Positions 31,056 to 38,982 of a stretch of 64,000 nt of DNA are shown piece after piece. The notes beneath the pieces are model-generated. The model was not told where the DNA came from. It did no database searches and saw only the letters and a program-made list of their open reading frames with translations. The position numbers and the translations under genes are program-made. Source of the stretch: Phycisphaerae bacterium (GTDB taxonomy: Bacteria > Planctomycetota > Phycisphaerae > Sedimentisphaerales > Anaerobacaceae); the NCBI GenBank assembly GCA_028714255.1, contig JAQTMR010000001.1, positions 124,001 through 188,000 of the forward strand, given 5' to 3'. Numbering within the stretch: the stretch's first letter is position 1; every line of letters starts with the position of its first letter.

Positions 31056-31960
31056 TATTTTATTTGCCCTGTGCTTAACATATCTATTGTGGATTGCCAT
31101 AGCGACACTATTTGTTCTCTTAGCTGGTTGTTTGAATGTTCGACAACACTTTTGGCGGCGAGCTGTGCCTTGGTTACTTCGGTATCGTAAGAAATCTTAC
31201 CAATTACATTCAGGCTTCTTTTGCCGGCTTTTTTCTCGATTGCTTCTGTGATATCGGGGTTGATGTCATACTTGTTGACGCAAATTGCAGTCTGGATTCC
31301 GAAATGCCCGGTTAATTCAATAACTCTATCGAGGTCGTGCTGACCTGATAGAGTCGGCTCGGTAACAACCAATACTAAATCCGCTCCGGTGATAGAGGCG
31401 ATAACCGGACAGCCAATGCCGGGCGAACCATCCACAATTATGAAGTCCTTATTCTGCTCGGTTGCGATTCGTTTCGCTTCTTTCCGAATTAAGCTGACGA
31501 GCTTGCCGCTGTTTTCTTCGGCGATTCCGAGCCTGGCGTGTACCATAGGGCCAAACCTCGTATCTGATATAAACCATTGGCCGTTAACGGCATCTTCGAA
31601 TTCTATCGCATTAACCGGACAGAATTCCACACATACCTTACATCCTTCGCACGCAACGGGGTCAATCGTGTAAGTTCTTTCAGCTACTTCATTGGCTGGG
31701 CCGTTGAATACGGCAGCGTCGAAATTGCAAACTTCCTCGCATCTTTCGCAGCCGATACACTTCTCGGTGACAACCGAAGCCCTTTTTCCGCCGGAGAAAT
31801 CTGAACTTTGCTCTATTTTCGGCTGTAAAATCAAATGCAAATCCGCAGCATCGACATCGCAATCGGCCAGCACGGCATTTTCAGCAAGTGCGGCAAATGA
31901 CGCAACAATGCTCGTTTTTCCGGTTCCACCCTTACCACTTATAACAATAATTTCTTTCAC
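31055..31960 (-). CDS. MinD-type ATPase with inserted ferredoxin domain, copy B
   Basis: Walker A 'SGKGGTGKTS' is followed by two 4Fe-4S motifs, 'CIGCERCEEVCNF' and 'CEGCKVCVEFCPV' (about residues 68-108), then the rest of the P-loop fold ('IIVDGSPGIGCPV'). COG1149-type proteins of this plan are paired in the Desulfovibrio ORP complex. GTG start directly after the stop of the paralogue upstream. Length 301. Confidence 0.92.
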   Translation of the reverse strand: MKEIIVISGKGGTGKTSIVASFAALAENAVLADCDVDAADLHLILQPKIEQSSDFSGGKRASVVTEKCIGCERCEEVCNFDAAVFNGPANEVAERTYTIDPVACEGCKVCVEFCPVNAIEFEDAVNGQWFISDTRFGPMVHARLGIAEENSGKLVSLIRKEAKRIATEQNKDFIIVDGSPGIGCPVIASITGADLVLVVTEPTLSGQHDLDRVIELTGHFGIQTAICVNKYDINPDITEAIEKKAGKRSLNVIGKISYDTEVTKAQLAAKSVVEHSNNQLREQIVSLWQSTIDMLSTGQIK

Positions 31961-32812
31961 TTATGAAACCTTTATCGCTTTTGTAAAATCGGCAAAGTAA
32001 TGTTCGTATTCAGGTAATACGTCTATCATCATTTGGCCGGTCGAGTATGCTTCGGCGATACGTCGGTCATCCGGCAACTTCAGGCAAATGTTTATATTCT
32101 CTGCTCCGCAGTATTTCTCTACATCGTCATCGCCAATGTCACAACGGTTGATGGCAACAGCAAATGGCAGCTTCATTTTCCTGACCAAATCAACGGCCAG
32201 TTTCAAATCGTTTAAGCCAAACGGCGTCGGCTCAGTAACAAGCAGAACCAAATCCGCACCCTTGACAGCCTCGACCACGGGACAGGATGTACCCGGCGGG
32301 ACGTCAATTATCGCCAGGCAATCCTTTTTTACATATTTTTTTACTTCTCTTATCAGAGACGGCGTTCGCACGTGGCCGATGCGCAATCTGCCTTGAATAA
32401 AATCGATACCATCGGCATTTCCAATTTCGACATCTCCGATGTTAAGCGGTTTGGGCTTGATTGCATCGGCTGGACAGACACGCATACATCCGCCGCAGGA
32501 ATGGCAAAGCTGCTCGAAGGTCAGCACATTTTCTTTTATGCAGATTATGGCGCTATACTGGCAGATTTCGCCGCATTTACCGCAGGCGGTGCATTTTTCC
32601 AAATCGACTTCGGGTACGTCTATCGCAATATCCCGGCGTTGGTCGATTTTCGGCTTTAAGAAAATATGGCCGTTCGGCTCTTCGACATCGCAATCGAGGT
32701 ACTGAACCGGCCGGCCTAAACCGGCAGTATATTGGGCAAGATTAGCAGCAATAGTGGTCTTGCCTGTGCCGCCCTTGCCGCTGGCAACGGCGATGACGAA
32801 ATCGGTCGGCAT
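31961..32812 (-). CDS. MinD-type ATPase with inserted ferredoxin domain, copy A
   Basis: Paralogue of the next gene: Walker A 'SGKGGTGKTT', 'CTACGKCGEICQY' and 'CHSCGGCMRVCPA' 4Fe-4S motifs, and 'AIIDVPPGTSCPV'. Length 283. The two copies differ clearly in sequence, so they probably form a heterodimer rather than being redundant; that is inference from the ORP precedent. It starts 1 bp after the NifX-like gene. Confidence 0.92.
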   Translation of the reverse strand: MPTDFVIAVASGKGGTGKTTIAANLAQYTAGLGRPVQYLDCDVEEPNGHIFLKPKIDQRRDIAIDVPEVDLEKCTACGKCGEICQYSAIICIKENVLTFEQLCHSCGGCMRVCPADAIKPKPLNIGDVEIGNADGIDFIQGRLRIGHVRTPSLIREVKKYVKKDCLAIIDVPPGTSCPVVEAVKGADLVLLVTEPTPFGLNDLKLAVDLVRKMKLPFAVAINRCDIGDDDVEKYCGAENINICLKLPDDRRIAEAYSTGQMMIDVLPEYEHYFADFTKAIKVS

Positions 32813-32813
32813 A

Positions 32814-33182
32814 TTATTTACCTACTCCAAAATGCGGTTCTACGTTCGGGCCTGGGGCTTCAGCCAATTTGCCGTTTTTGAAAAGTTCAACGGCTTCTGC
32901 CACCGTCGCCGTTGCGCCAGTGAACAATTTGACGCCTGCGGCAGTTAAGGTGTGTTCAGCATTAGGACCACAATTGCCTGTCAGGACGGCTTCGGCGCCG
33001 GCATCGATTACAACTTTGGCCGAATTAATTCCGGCGCCGCCGGCAGCAGCAATATTTTCATTTTCAATAACATTAAAATCCATCGTTTCGGTGTCGATGA
33101 TGATGAAACAAGCTGCTCTTCCGAATCGCGGGTCAACCTGTGAATCAAGTGTTTTCCCAATTGAGGTAATTGCGATCTTCAT
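32814..33182 (-). CDS. NifX/NifB-type family protein, ORP-like 2
   Basis: 'MKIAITSIGKTLDSQVDPRFGRAACFIIIDTETM' and 'GINSAKVVIDAGAEAVLTGNCGPNAEHTL' fit the dinitrogenase iron-molybdenum cofactor family closely; this is the more typical orange-protein-like of the two copies in the operon. 122 residues. It lies directly before the paired MinD ATPases, matching the gene partnership of known ORP loci. Confidence 0.92.
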   Translation of the reverse strand: MKIAITSIGKTLDSQVDPRFGRAACFIIIDTETMDFNVIENENIAAAGGAGINSAKVVIDAGAEAVLTGNCGPNAEHTLTAAGVKLFTGATATVAEAVELFKNGKLAEAPGPNVEPHFGVGK

Positions 33183-33240
33183 AATTTATCCTTTCCAAGA
33201 CGGAGAATGGGCTTGCTGTTTGCAGAGCGCAGATTAACCG

Positions 33241-33549
33241 TCAGCATTTTTTTAATTTGTCTATCATCTCCTGAACTTCTTCGGCGCCGTCCTCATACAG
33301 TTTTTTCTCATCCGGGGCCAGCTCATACAGAAGACGTAAAAATTCGCCGGCATGAACACGTTCTTCGTCAGCGATATCCACAAGTACGGCCTTTGCCAAT
33401 TTATTGTCTGTGGACTCAGCCAACTGCATATACAACTGAATGGCTTCGTATTCTGCAGAAACCATAAAGCGTATTGCCCGAATTAACTCGGTATCAGTAA
33501 GTTTTTTTGCGTTTGCTATTCCGCTGAATGGATTTCCAAATTCCGGCAT
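33241..33549 (-). CDS. ferritin-like / rubrerythrin-related diiron protein (102 aa)
   Basis: Two helices carry carboxylate/His ligands, 'AEYEAIQLYMQLAE' and 'DIADEERVHAGEFLRLL' (ExxH), the half-site pattern of ferritin-like proteins. At 102 residues it has only one helical pair, so a diiron site would need a dimer, as in encapsulated-ferritin-type proteins. No encapsulin shell gene or cargo peptide is visible. Likely role: iron storage or peroxide protection within the operon. Confidence 0.82.
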   Translation of the reverse strand: MPEFGNPFSGIANAKKLTDTELIRAIRFMVSAEYEAIQLYMQLAESTDNKLAKAVLVDIADEERVHAGEFLRLLYELAPDEKKLYEDGAEEVQEMIDKLKKC

Positions 33550-33573
33550 AATTTATTCCCCTTTCCTTTTTTC

Positions 33574-35271
33574 TCAAAATCCTGTACAAAATTCATCTTT
33601 TAACTGTCTGGCGGTTTTGCCTTCGGGCATTTGCTCACCTGTCATCGCCAAATACGTCGAGTAGCCACCCGGTATATGATTGGTATCAAAACCCTTTTGC
33701 TTCAAAATGCGCGTGGCGATATAACTTCTAATACCAACAGCACAATAAACGCTGATGATTTTATCTTTAGGCAATTCGTCTATCCTCTGGCGTAATTGAT
33801 TTACCGGTATGTTCACCGCAGTTGGTATGCCCCCCTGCTTGAGTTCTGAAGGCGAACGGACATCAAGCAATAATACATTCGGGTCCGAAGGTTCGAAATC
33901 CTTCACCAAAGCCGTGCCGTCAAGTATGTTGCCCGCTGCGTAGCCGGCCATATTCACAGCGTCCTTGCCGCTGCCGTATGGCGGAGCGTAAGCTAATTCA
34001 AGCTCCTGCAAATCAAAAACGCTCATACCCGCGCGTATCGCGGTGGCAAAGACATCGATTCTTTTATCAACGCCGTCTTTGCCGATTATCTGTACGCCAA
34101 GCACTTTGCCGGCGGGTTTGCTGAATAGCATTTTTATGTGCATCTGCTGGGCACCGGGGTAATAACCAACGTGATTGGCTGGATGTATATAAACCTTTTC
34201 GTAGTCGATATCAGCTTTTTTTAAATCCTTCTCGGATGCCCCTGTCATACCAACGGTCAATTCAAAAACCTTCAAGATTGCGGTGCCTTGTGTGCCTTTG
34301 TATTTAACGTCCCGGCCGCAGATATTGTCGGCTGCTATCCTGCCCTGCTTGTTTGCCGGGCCCGCCAGCGGTACCAGACAAGACCTTTTTAACACAAAGT
34401 TCTGGACTTCAATTGCATCACCAATGGCAAAAATATCAGGGTCGCTGGTTTGCAGGCTCTCATTTACTTTTATTCCGCCGGTGCTGCCTATCTCCAAACC
34501 TGATTCTTTGGCCAATTTGGTTTCCGGCTTTACGCCTATAGCAAGCACAGCCATATCGCAGCAAACTTTCATGCCTGATTTTAAGTCAACAAACAATTTC
34601 GAATCACTCTCTTGAAAACCTGCTACTGCATCACTAAGCCATAATGCAACGCTCCGGCTCTGCAGATGCTCATGCAGAAGATTTGCCATTTCTTTATCAA
34701 GGGGAGGTATTACCTGGTCGAGCATTTCGACAATAGCAACGAGCAGGCCCTGTGCCCTCAGGTTCTCTGCCATTTCCAGGCCGATGTACCCACCACCTAC
34801 AACTACCGCACGTTTCGGCTTCCGCTCTTCGATAAATTTACTGATTGCGTCTGCATTCGGTATGTTTCGCAGCGTGAATATCCGAGGCGACTCAATCCCC
34901 GGTATAGGCGGTCTCGCAGGTTCTGCACCGGGGGACAGTATTAACTTGTTATACTTTTCCGTATAGACATCCCCGGAGGATAAGTCCTTTATATTCAACT
35001 CTTTACGTTTGCGGTCAATTACCGTTACTTCACTGTTGACTCTAACATCGATGTTAAATCTGGCCTTAAATTTCTCCGGCGTTTGAACAAGTAAATCATC
35101 GCGGTTTTTTATTGTCTGGCCTATGTAATACGGCAGGCCGCAATTGGCAAACGAGATATACTTTCCTCTTTCGAATAATATTATTTCCGCCTCTTCGTCA
35201 AGACGGCGCAACCTCGCTGCTGCGGATGCGCCTCCGGCGACTCCGCCGACAATCAGAACTTTCCTTGCCAT
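33574..35271 (-). CDS. CoA-disulfide reductase / persulfide reductase with C-terminal rhodanese domain
   Basis: Flavoprotein disulfide reductase of the single-cysteine class: FAD motif 'VLIVGGVAGGASAAARLRRL', active Cys44 in 'SFANCGLPYYIG', NAD motif 'AVVVGGGYIGLEMAENLR', and 'IFAIGDAIEV'. Residues about 460-565 form a rhodanese domain with active Cys in 'VYCAVGIRSY'. CoADR-Rhd fusions reduce CoA persulfide, polysulfide or CoA disulfide. Length 565 is typical. In this operon it could supply or remove sulfane sulfur for cluster building. Confidence 0.92.
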   Translation of the reverse strand: MARKVLIVGGVAGGASAAARLRRLDEEAEIILFERGKYISFANCGLPYYIGQTIKNRDDLLVQTPEKFKARFNIDVRVNSEVTVIDRKRKELNIKDLSSGDVYTEKYNKLILSPGAEPARPPIPGIESPRIFTLRNIPNADAISKFIEERKPKRAVVVGGGYIGLEMAENLRAQGLLVAIVEMLDQVIPPLDKEMANLLHEHLQSRSVALWLSDAVAGFQESDSKLFVDLKSGMKVCCDMAVLAIGVKPETKLAKESGLEIGSTGGIKVNESLQTSDPDIFAIGDAIEVQNFVLKRSCLVPLAGPANKQGRIAADNICGRDVKYKGTQGTAILKVFELTVGMTGASEKDLKKADIDYEKVYIHPANHVGYYPGAQQMHIKMLFSKPAGKVLGVQIIGKDGVDKRIDVFATAIRAGMSVFDLQELELAYAPPYGSGKDAVNMAGYAAGNILDGTALVKDFEPSDPNVLLLDVRSPSELKQGGIPTAVNIPVNQLRQRIDELPKDKIISVYCAVGIRSYIATRILKQKGFDTNHIPGGYSTYLAMTGEQMPEGKTARQLKDEFCTGF

Positions 35272-35330
35272 ATAATAGTTCCTATCCTTTTAATTTGTAT
35301 TCAGGTCTTTCAGACCAAGGCTAACGACTG

Positions 35331-35690
35331 TTACTTTTTATTTTCTGCTTCGAGTTGCCCTATTCGCTCTTTTATTTCGCCAAGGGCATCCTGGAAATAA
35401 TCAGCCTGTTGTTTCAGGCCCGCAAGCTCCTGCTCGGCCGTCATTGCCGGGGCAAACGGCGCACCGCCATAAGCGTATGGGTCCACAACGCCGCCCCATG
35501 CAGGCCCGCCGAAACCGGCTCTTGCCCGTCCGAAACCTCGGCCTCGACCGCCGCCTCTTCCCCGGCCCCAGTAACCTCGTCCGCCGACTGGATTCATAAC
35601 ACCAGGTGCCGGATAGCCGGCACAGTAACCAACAGCTCTTCCTGTCATCGGTCCCATACCAGCAGGACCTGTTCCGTCTCCACGTGGCAT
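35331..35690 (-). CDS. DUF5320-like Gly/Arg-rich protein with C-terminal coiled coil
   Basis: 'MPRGDGTGPAGMGPMTGRAVGYCAGY' is the hallmark start of DUF5320 proteins, followed by a Gly/Arg-rich middle ('GGGRGRGFGRARAGFGG') and a helical tail 'LAGLKQQADYFQDALGEIKERIGQLEAE'. Such proteins accompany NifX/Mrp genes in many anaerobes; function unknown. First gene of the ten-gene operon, 76 nt from the -10 element, with AAGGAG just before ATG. Confidence 0.85.
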   Translation of the reverse strand: MPRGDGTGPAGMGPMTGRAVGYCAGYPAPGVMNPVGGRGYWGRGRGGGRGRGFGRARAGFGGPAWGGVVDPYAYGGAPFAPAMTAEQELAGLKQQADYFQDALGEIKERIGQLEAENKK

Positions 35691-35765
35691 AATAAATCTC
35701 CTTTCTTATAAGTTTTATTCGTTATAAGCTGCGACTTTGTTCTTCATCTATAAACCTATGTTTAT

Positions 35766-35797
35766 ATTATACGGCAATTATGGGCATATGCCCATAA
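35766..35797 (-). promoter_or_regulatory. ORP-like operon promoter overlapped by a perfect 20-bp palindrome
   Basis: On the minus strand the -10 is TATAAT (35766-35771) and, 17 nt upstream, TGGGCA (35789-35794) serves as -35. The -35 and half the spacer are inside TTATGGGCATATGCCCATAA (35778-35797), a perfect 20-bp inverted repeat. A dimeric regulator bound there would cover the -35. It is the only strong promoter seen ahead of the ten minus-strand genes. Confidence 0.8.
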
Positions 35798-35901
35798 TAA
35801 ATCCAGAAAAAACCGGCAAAAATGTGAGATTTTTTAAATAGTCCCCGTTTTTTGGGTGTTAAGGGGCTTACTGCTGTTGCCAGCGGGTTCTTAATTACAG
35901 T

Positions 35902-36624
35902 TTACAGCCAGTTCACGCCCTCTTTGCCTTTTAGCAGCATCTTGAAGACATCCCGCGTCATAGGAATATTATAGTCATAAGAGGCCAGAATACTCGAATC
36001 AGTAACATCAATAACCCTTACGGTCAGGTAAACCCTGTCCGAAGCTGCTGCATAGGTGCCGACGACTACTGCTCGCGCATTGTGCTTAGCACTGATGTCG
36101 GACAATTCACGACTGAGCAAAAATTCTCCCGAGCCTTCCTTGATAAAAACTGTCGTGCGCAGCTTCATCTCCATGGCGGTGTAGCCAAGCTGTTTGAACC
36201 GTGACGAGATTTGTTCGGAAACCATTCTGCCGAAAGTGGAAGACTGGCTCAAATCATCGACGTTGACAAGACTTGCGACCAGAAGAGGGCTGGTTTTGGG
36301 CATATCCTTCGGCAATTTTCCAATGAGGTATTCCGCGGCTTTATAATTAGCAGCGGTAACAACATCCTCATTCACATCGACAAGCCTTATATTGTTTGCA
36401 GCGGCAGCCAAAAGTACTTCGTGTTCGGCTTTTTCCCTCTCTGTGAGGTCCTTGAGCATTTCCATTTTGGCTTCATCACGGGCTTTGCGCAATTCATAGC
36501 TGTCGTATTTCGATTCAGAAATATCGAGAGCTGACTTTGTGGTTTTGGCAGGTGCATCGCCACAGCCGGCAATTACACAGCAAATCAAGACCAGTAATGT
36601 CGATTTCACAATATATTTAGCCAT
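35902..36624 (-). CDS. FlgO-domain lipoprotein
   Basis: Signal peptide with lipobox 'VLICCVIAGC', so a lipid-anchored envelope protein. Residues about 95-240 match the FlgO-type domain: 'SPLLVASLVNVDDLSQSSTFGRMVSEQISSRFKQLGY' and 'AVVVGTYAAASDRVYLTVRVIDVTDSSILASYDYNI'. FlgO itself is an outer-membrane flagellar lipoprotein, but the domain is widespread outside flagella and no flagellar genes are near. Preceded by its own promoter. Confidence 0.82.
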   Translation of the reverse strand: MAKYIVKSTLLVLICCVIAGCGDAPAKTTKSALDISESKYDSYELRKARDEAKMEMLKDLTEREKAEHEVLLAAAANNIRLVDVNEDVVTAANYKAAEYLIGKLPKDMPKTSPLLVASLVNVDDLSQSSTFGRMVSEQISSRFKQLGYTAMEMKLRTTVFIKEGSGEFLLSRELSDISAKHNARAVVVGTYAAASDRVYLTVRVIDVTDSSILASYDYNIPMTRDVFKMLLKGKEGVNWL

Positions 36625-36653
36625 TGGGAACAGCCTCCATTATTTTTTATCAT

Positions 36654-36683
36654 ATTGTATAGATATTAATTTGGTTATGTCAA
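36654..36683 (-). promoter_or_regulatory. promoter of the FlgO-domain lipoprotein gene
   Basis: TTGACA (36678-36683), 18-nt spacer, TACAAT (36654-36659) on the minus strand, about 30 nt before the ATG. Confidence 0.55.
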
Positions 36684-36783
36684 GTTTTTTCGAAAAGCTA
36701 AATGTTTAGCAGCCAACCGAAGCGACAGAAAATTCGTGCAATTAATACGGTTTCGGGCTAAAATCAGCAGCCAGAAAGTAATT

Positions 36784-37941
36784 ATGAAGATAATAGCAGA
36801 TGCAAATATTCCGTTTGTGAAGGATTGCTTCTCGTCCATCGGTGAAGTCGAGCTTTTTCCCGGCCGGCAGATAACACGAGACATTGTCGGTGATGCCGAG
36901 TGTTTATTGGTTCGCAGCGTAACAAGGGTGGATTCGGACTTATTGGCCGGCAGCAAAATCCGCTTCGTGGGGACAGCTACCATCGGTTTTGACCACATAG
37001 ATATCGAATATCTGGCGAAAAATAATATAAATTTCGCATCGGCGCCGGGGTCGAACGCAAATTCCGCGGCGGAATATGTTATTGCGGGGTTGTTCGAAAT
37101 CGGACGAAAATATAAAATAAAGCTGGAGGGTAAATCAATAGGCATTGTAGGCGTGGGCAATGTCGGCCGTAATGTTGCCAAGAAGTGTGCAGCATTGGGT
37201 ATGAAGGTATTGCTGAACGACCCGCCTTTACAGCGAGCAAGCGGTGACGCTAAATATCTGCCTTTGGAAAAACTTCACGGCTGCGATTTCATAACGTTTC
37301 ATACGCCGTTGACCTTCGAGGGGATTGACAAGACTTTTCATTTAGCCGGTGAAAAGTTTTTCAAGTCACTAAAGGCTGGATGCGTTTTTTTTAATGCCTC
37401 TCGCGGCGGAGTTGTTGATACAGAGGCGCTGAAAGAATCGATTCGGTCAGGTCAACTGGAGACCACCATTCTTGACGTATGGGAGAATGAGCCGAATATC
37501 GATACCGGGCTTCTGGAAATGGTCGATATCGGCACGCCACACATAGCAGGTTATTCGCTGGACGGGAAAATCACAGGAATGATTATGATATACAACGCGG
37601 CGTGTGAATACTTCGGATTCAAGACGAAGTTCGATGTCGAGGATTTTTCACCTCAGCCGGACGTCCTGCAATTGAAGATAAATCCGAACAGCAGGGATGA
37701 GCAGGATTTGCTGCGTGGGGTTGTCGAAAAGATTTATAAAATCAGAGAAGATGACTCGAAGCTTCGGCTGATTTTAGATGTGCCGGCGGGAAAAAGAGGG
37801 AAGTTTTTCGATGATTTGCGAAAAAATTATTCTGTGCGAAGAGAATTTCAAAATACGGAAATAATAGCCACAGAGAACACAGAGGTCACAGAGAGTTTAA
37901 GTAGAAAGTTAGAAGGTATAGGATTCAAAGTTAAAAAGTGA
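36784..37941 (+). CDS. pdxB: 4-phosphoerythronate dehydrogenase (PdxB)
   Basis: Second step of the DXP-dependent pyridoxal phosphate pathway. 'MKIIADANIPFVKDCF' is the typical PdxB start, so the ATG at 36784 is chosen over the track's 36736. NAD motif 'IGIVGVGNVGRNVAKK', catalytic region 'DFITFHTPLTFEG', 'NASRGGVVDTEAL' and 'GTPHIAGYSLDGK' follow. The C-terminal region contains 'IIATENTEVTESL', encoded by a repeat also found in priA. Its stop overlaps the folP start (GTGA). Confidence 0.92.
   Translation: MKIIADANIPFVKDCFSSIGEVELFPGRQITRDIVGDAECLLVRSVTRVDSDLLAGSKIRFVGTATIGFDHIDIEYLAKNNINFASAPGSNANSAAEYVIAGLFEIGRKYKIKLEGKSIGIVGVGNVGRNVAKKCAALGMKVLLNDPPLQRASGDAKYLPLEKLHGCDFITFHTPLTFEGIDKTFHLAGEKFFKSLKAGCVFFNASRGGVVDTEALKESIRSGQLETTILDVWENEPNIDTGLLEMVDIGTPHIAGYSLDGKITGMIMIYNAACEYFGFKTKFDVEDFSPQPDVLQLKINPNSRDEQDLLRGVVEKIYKIREDDSKLRLILDVPAGKRGKFFDDLRKNYSVRREFQNTEIIATENTEVTESLSRKLEGIGFKVKK
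37867..37885 (+). repeat. coding repeat in pdxB shared with priA
   Basis: GCCACAGAGAACACAGAGG occurs here and, as the exact reverse complement, at 52624-52642. Relative to the host genes both are in sense orientation but in different frames: 'ATENTE' here, 'GHREHRG' in PriA. Confidence 0.8.
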
Positions 37942-38792
37942 CAAATAATGCAAAAATAGTCGAATGGCCAAGGGGACGTCTGGATTTTTCAGCTGGCTGT
38001 GTCGTAATGGGGGTTTTGAATGTTACGCCGGACTCGTTCAGCGACGGGGGAAAGTTTCTCGACAGCAATAAAGCCATTGAGCACGGCCTGAAAATGGCTG
38101 CTGACGGCGCTGCGATAATAGATATTGGCGGGGAATCGACCCGGCCAGGCTCGGCTTCGGTGTCAACTGAAGAACAGATAAGACGGGTTGTGCCGGTAAT
38201 AGAGGCGATTGCGAAAAAAGTCGGCGTACCGATTAGTATCGATACGCACAATTACGAGGTTGCCAAAGCAGCTATTGATGCGGGGGCGGCGATGATAAAT
38301 GACATTACCGCCTTGAGCGATAAACGGATGGCCGAATTAGCAGCCGAGAGAAGCGTGCCGGTTGTCCTGATGCATATACAGGGGACGCCTGCAACGATGC
38401 AGATTGAGCCAAAATACAAAGATGTGGTTGGCGAGGTTCTCCTGTTTCTCTTGGAGCGGGCAAAGCTGGCGGAGCAATTCGGGATTGCTAAGAATATGAT
38501 TTTTATTGACCCGGGGATTGGATTCGGCAAAACAACCGAGCATAATCTTTTGCTTTTGAGAGGTCTTGACAGGTTTGTCGATAGCGGCTATCGTATTTGC
38601 ATCGGGACAAGCCGAAAGAGTTTTATCGGTAAGATAATCGGCAAGGAAAAGCCGGCAGAAAGAATATTCGGCACAGCGGCAACGGTGACTTTGTGTGCCG
38701 AGGCTGGAGTTTCGATTGTTCGTGTCCACGATGTAGCTGAAATGGTGGACGTGGTAAAAATAACAAATGCAGTAAAGAATATGAAGGTGTGA
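37938..38792 (+). CDS. folP: dihydropteroate synthase
   Basis: Condenses p-aminobenzoate with the pterin diphosphate in folate synthesis. 'VMGVLNVTPDSFSDGG', 'DIGGESTRPGS', 'ISIDTHNYEVAKAAIDAGA', 'IFIDPGIGFGKTTEHN' and 'IGTSRKSFIG' are the family motifs in order. Length 284 is normal. GTG start overlaps the pdxB stop. The final 'VRVHDVAEMVDVVKI' is conserved. Confidence 0.95.
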   Translation: MTNNAKIVEWPRGRLDFSAGCVVMGVLNVTPDSFSDGGKFLDSNKAIEHGLKMAADGAAIIDIGGESTRPGSASVSTEEQIRRVVPVIEAIAKKVGVPISIDTHNYEVAKAAIDAGAAMINDITALSDKRMAELAAERSVPVVLMHIQGTPATMQIEPKYKDVVGEVLLFLLERAKLAEQFGIAKNMIFIDPGIGFGKTTEHNLLLLRGLDRFVDSGYRICIGTSRKSFIGKIIGKEKPAERIFGTAATVTLCAEAGVSIVRVHDVAEMVDVVKITNAVKNMKV

Positions 38793-38793
38793 T

Positions 38794-38967
38794 ATGAGTA
38801 TAAGCAGTCACTTAGGTATTATTTTGCTGATAATCGTCGGAACACTAACAATCATCGGCGTTGCCGTTATAGCTGCGATTGAAACAAAGCGGATGGAGAA
38901 AGGACAATCGTCCCTAATATCGAACCTGTCAAAAAAGAAAGACGATAAAGCGGAAGAAAAATCGTAA
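38794..38967 (+). CDS. small single-pass membrane protein (57 aa), not in the ORF track
   Basis: ATG 1 bp after the folP stop, preceded by 'gaaggtg' as ribosome-binding site. One hydrophobic helix (about residues 7-29, 'GIILLIIVGTLTIIGVAVIAAI') is followed by a highly charged tail 'KKKDDKAEEKS'. Coupled to folP. In some planctomycete genomes a membrane (FtsH or cyclase) gene follows folP, but I cannot assign this peptide to a family. Confidence 0.6.
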   Translation: MSISSHLGIILLIIVGTLTIIGVAVIAAIETKRMEKGQSSLISNLSKKKDDKAEEKS

Positions 38968-38982
38968 TATAAGAAAGTCTTT

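Noticed and set aside
33241-33549. Encapsulin cargo ferritin
   Set aside because: Length fits, but there is no encapsulin shell gene or C-terminal targeting peptide in view, so only a ferritin-like call is justified.
28312-35690. Nitrogen-fixation cluster
   Set aside because: NifX-, NifU- and MinD-like domains occur, but there are no nifHDK, nifE/N or true nifB genes; the set fits the ORP type better.
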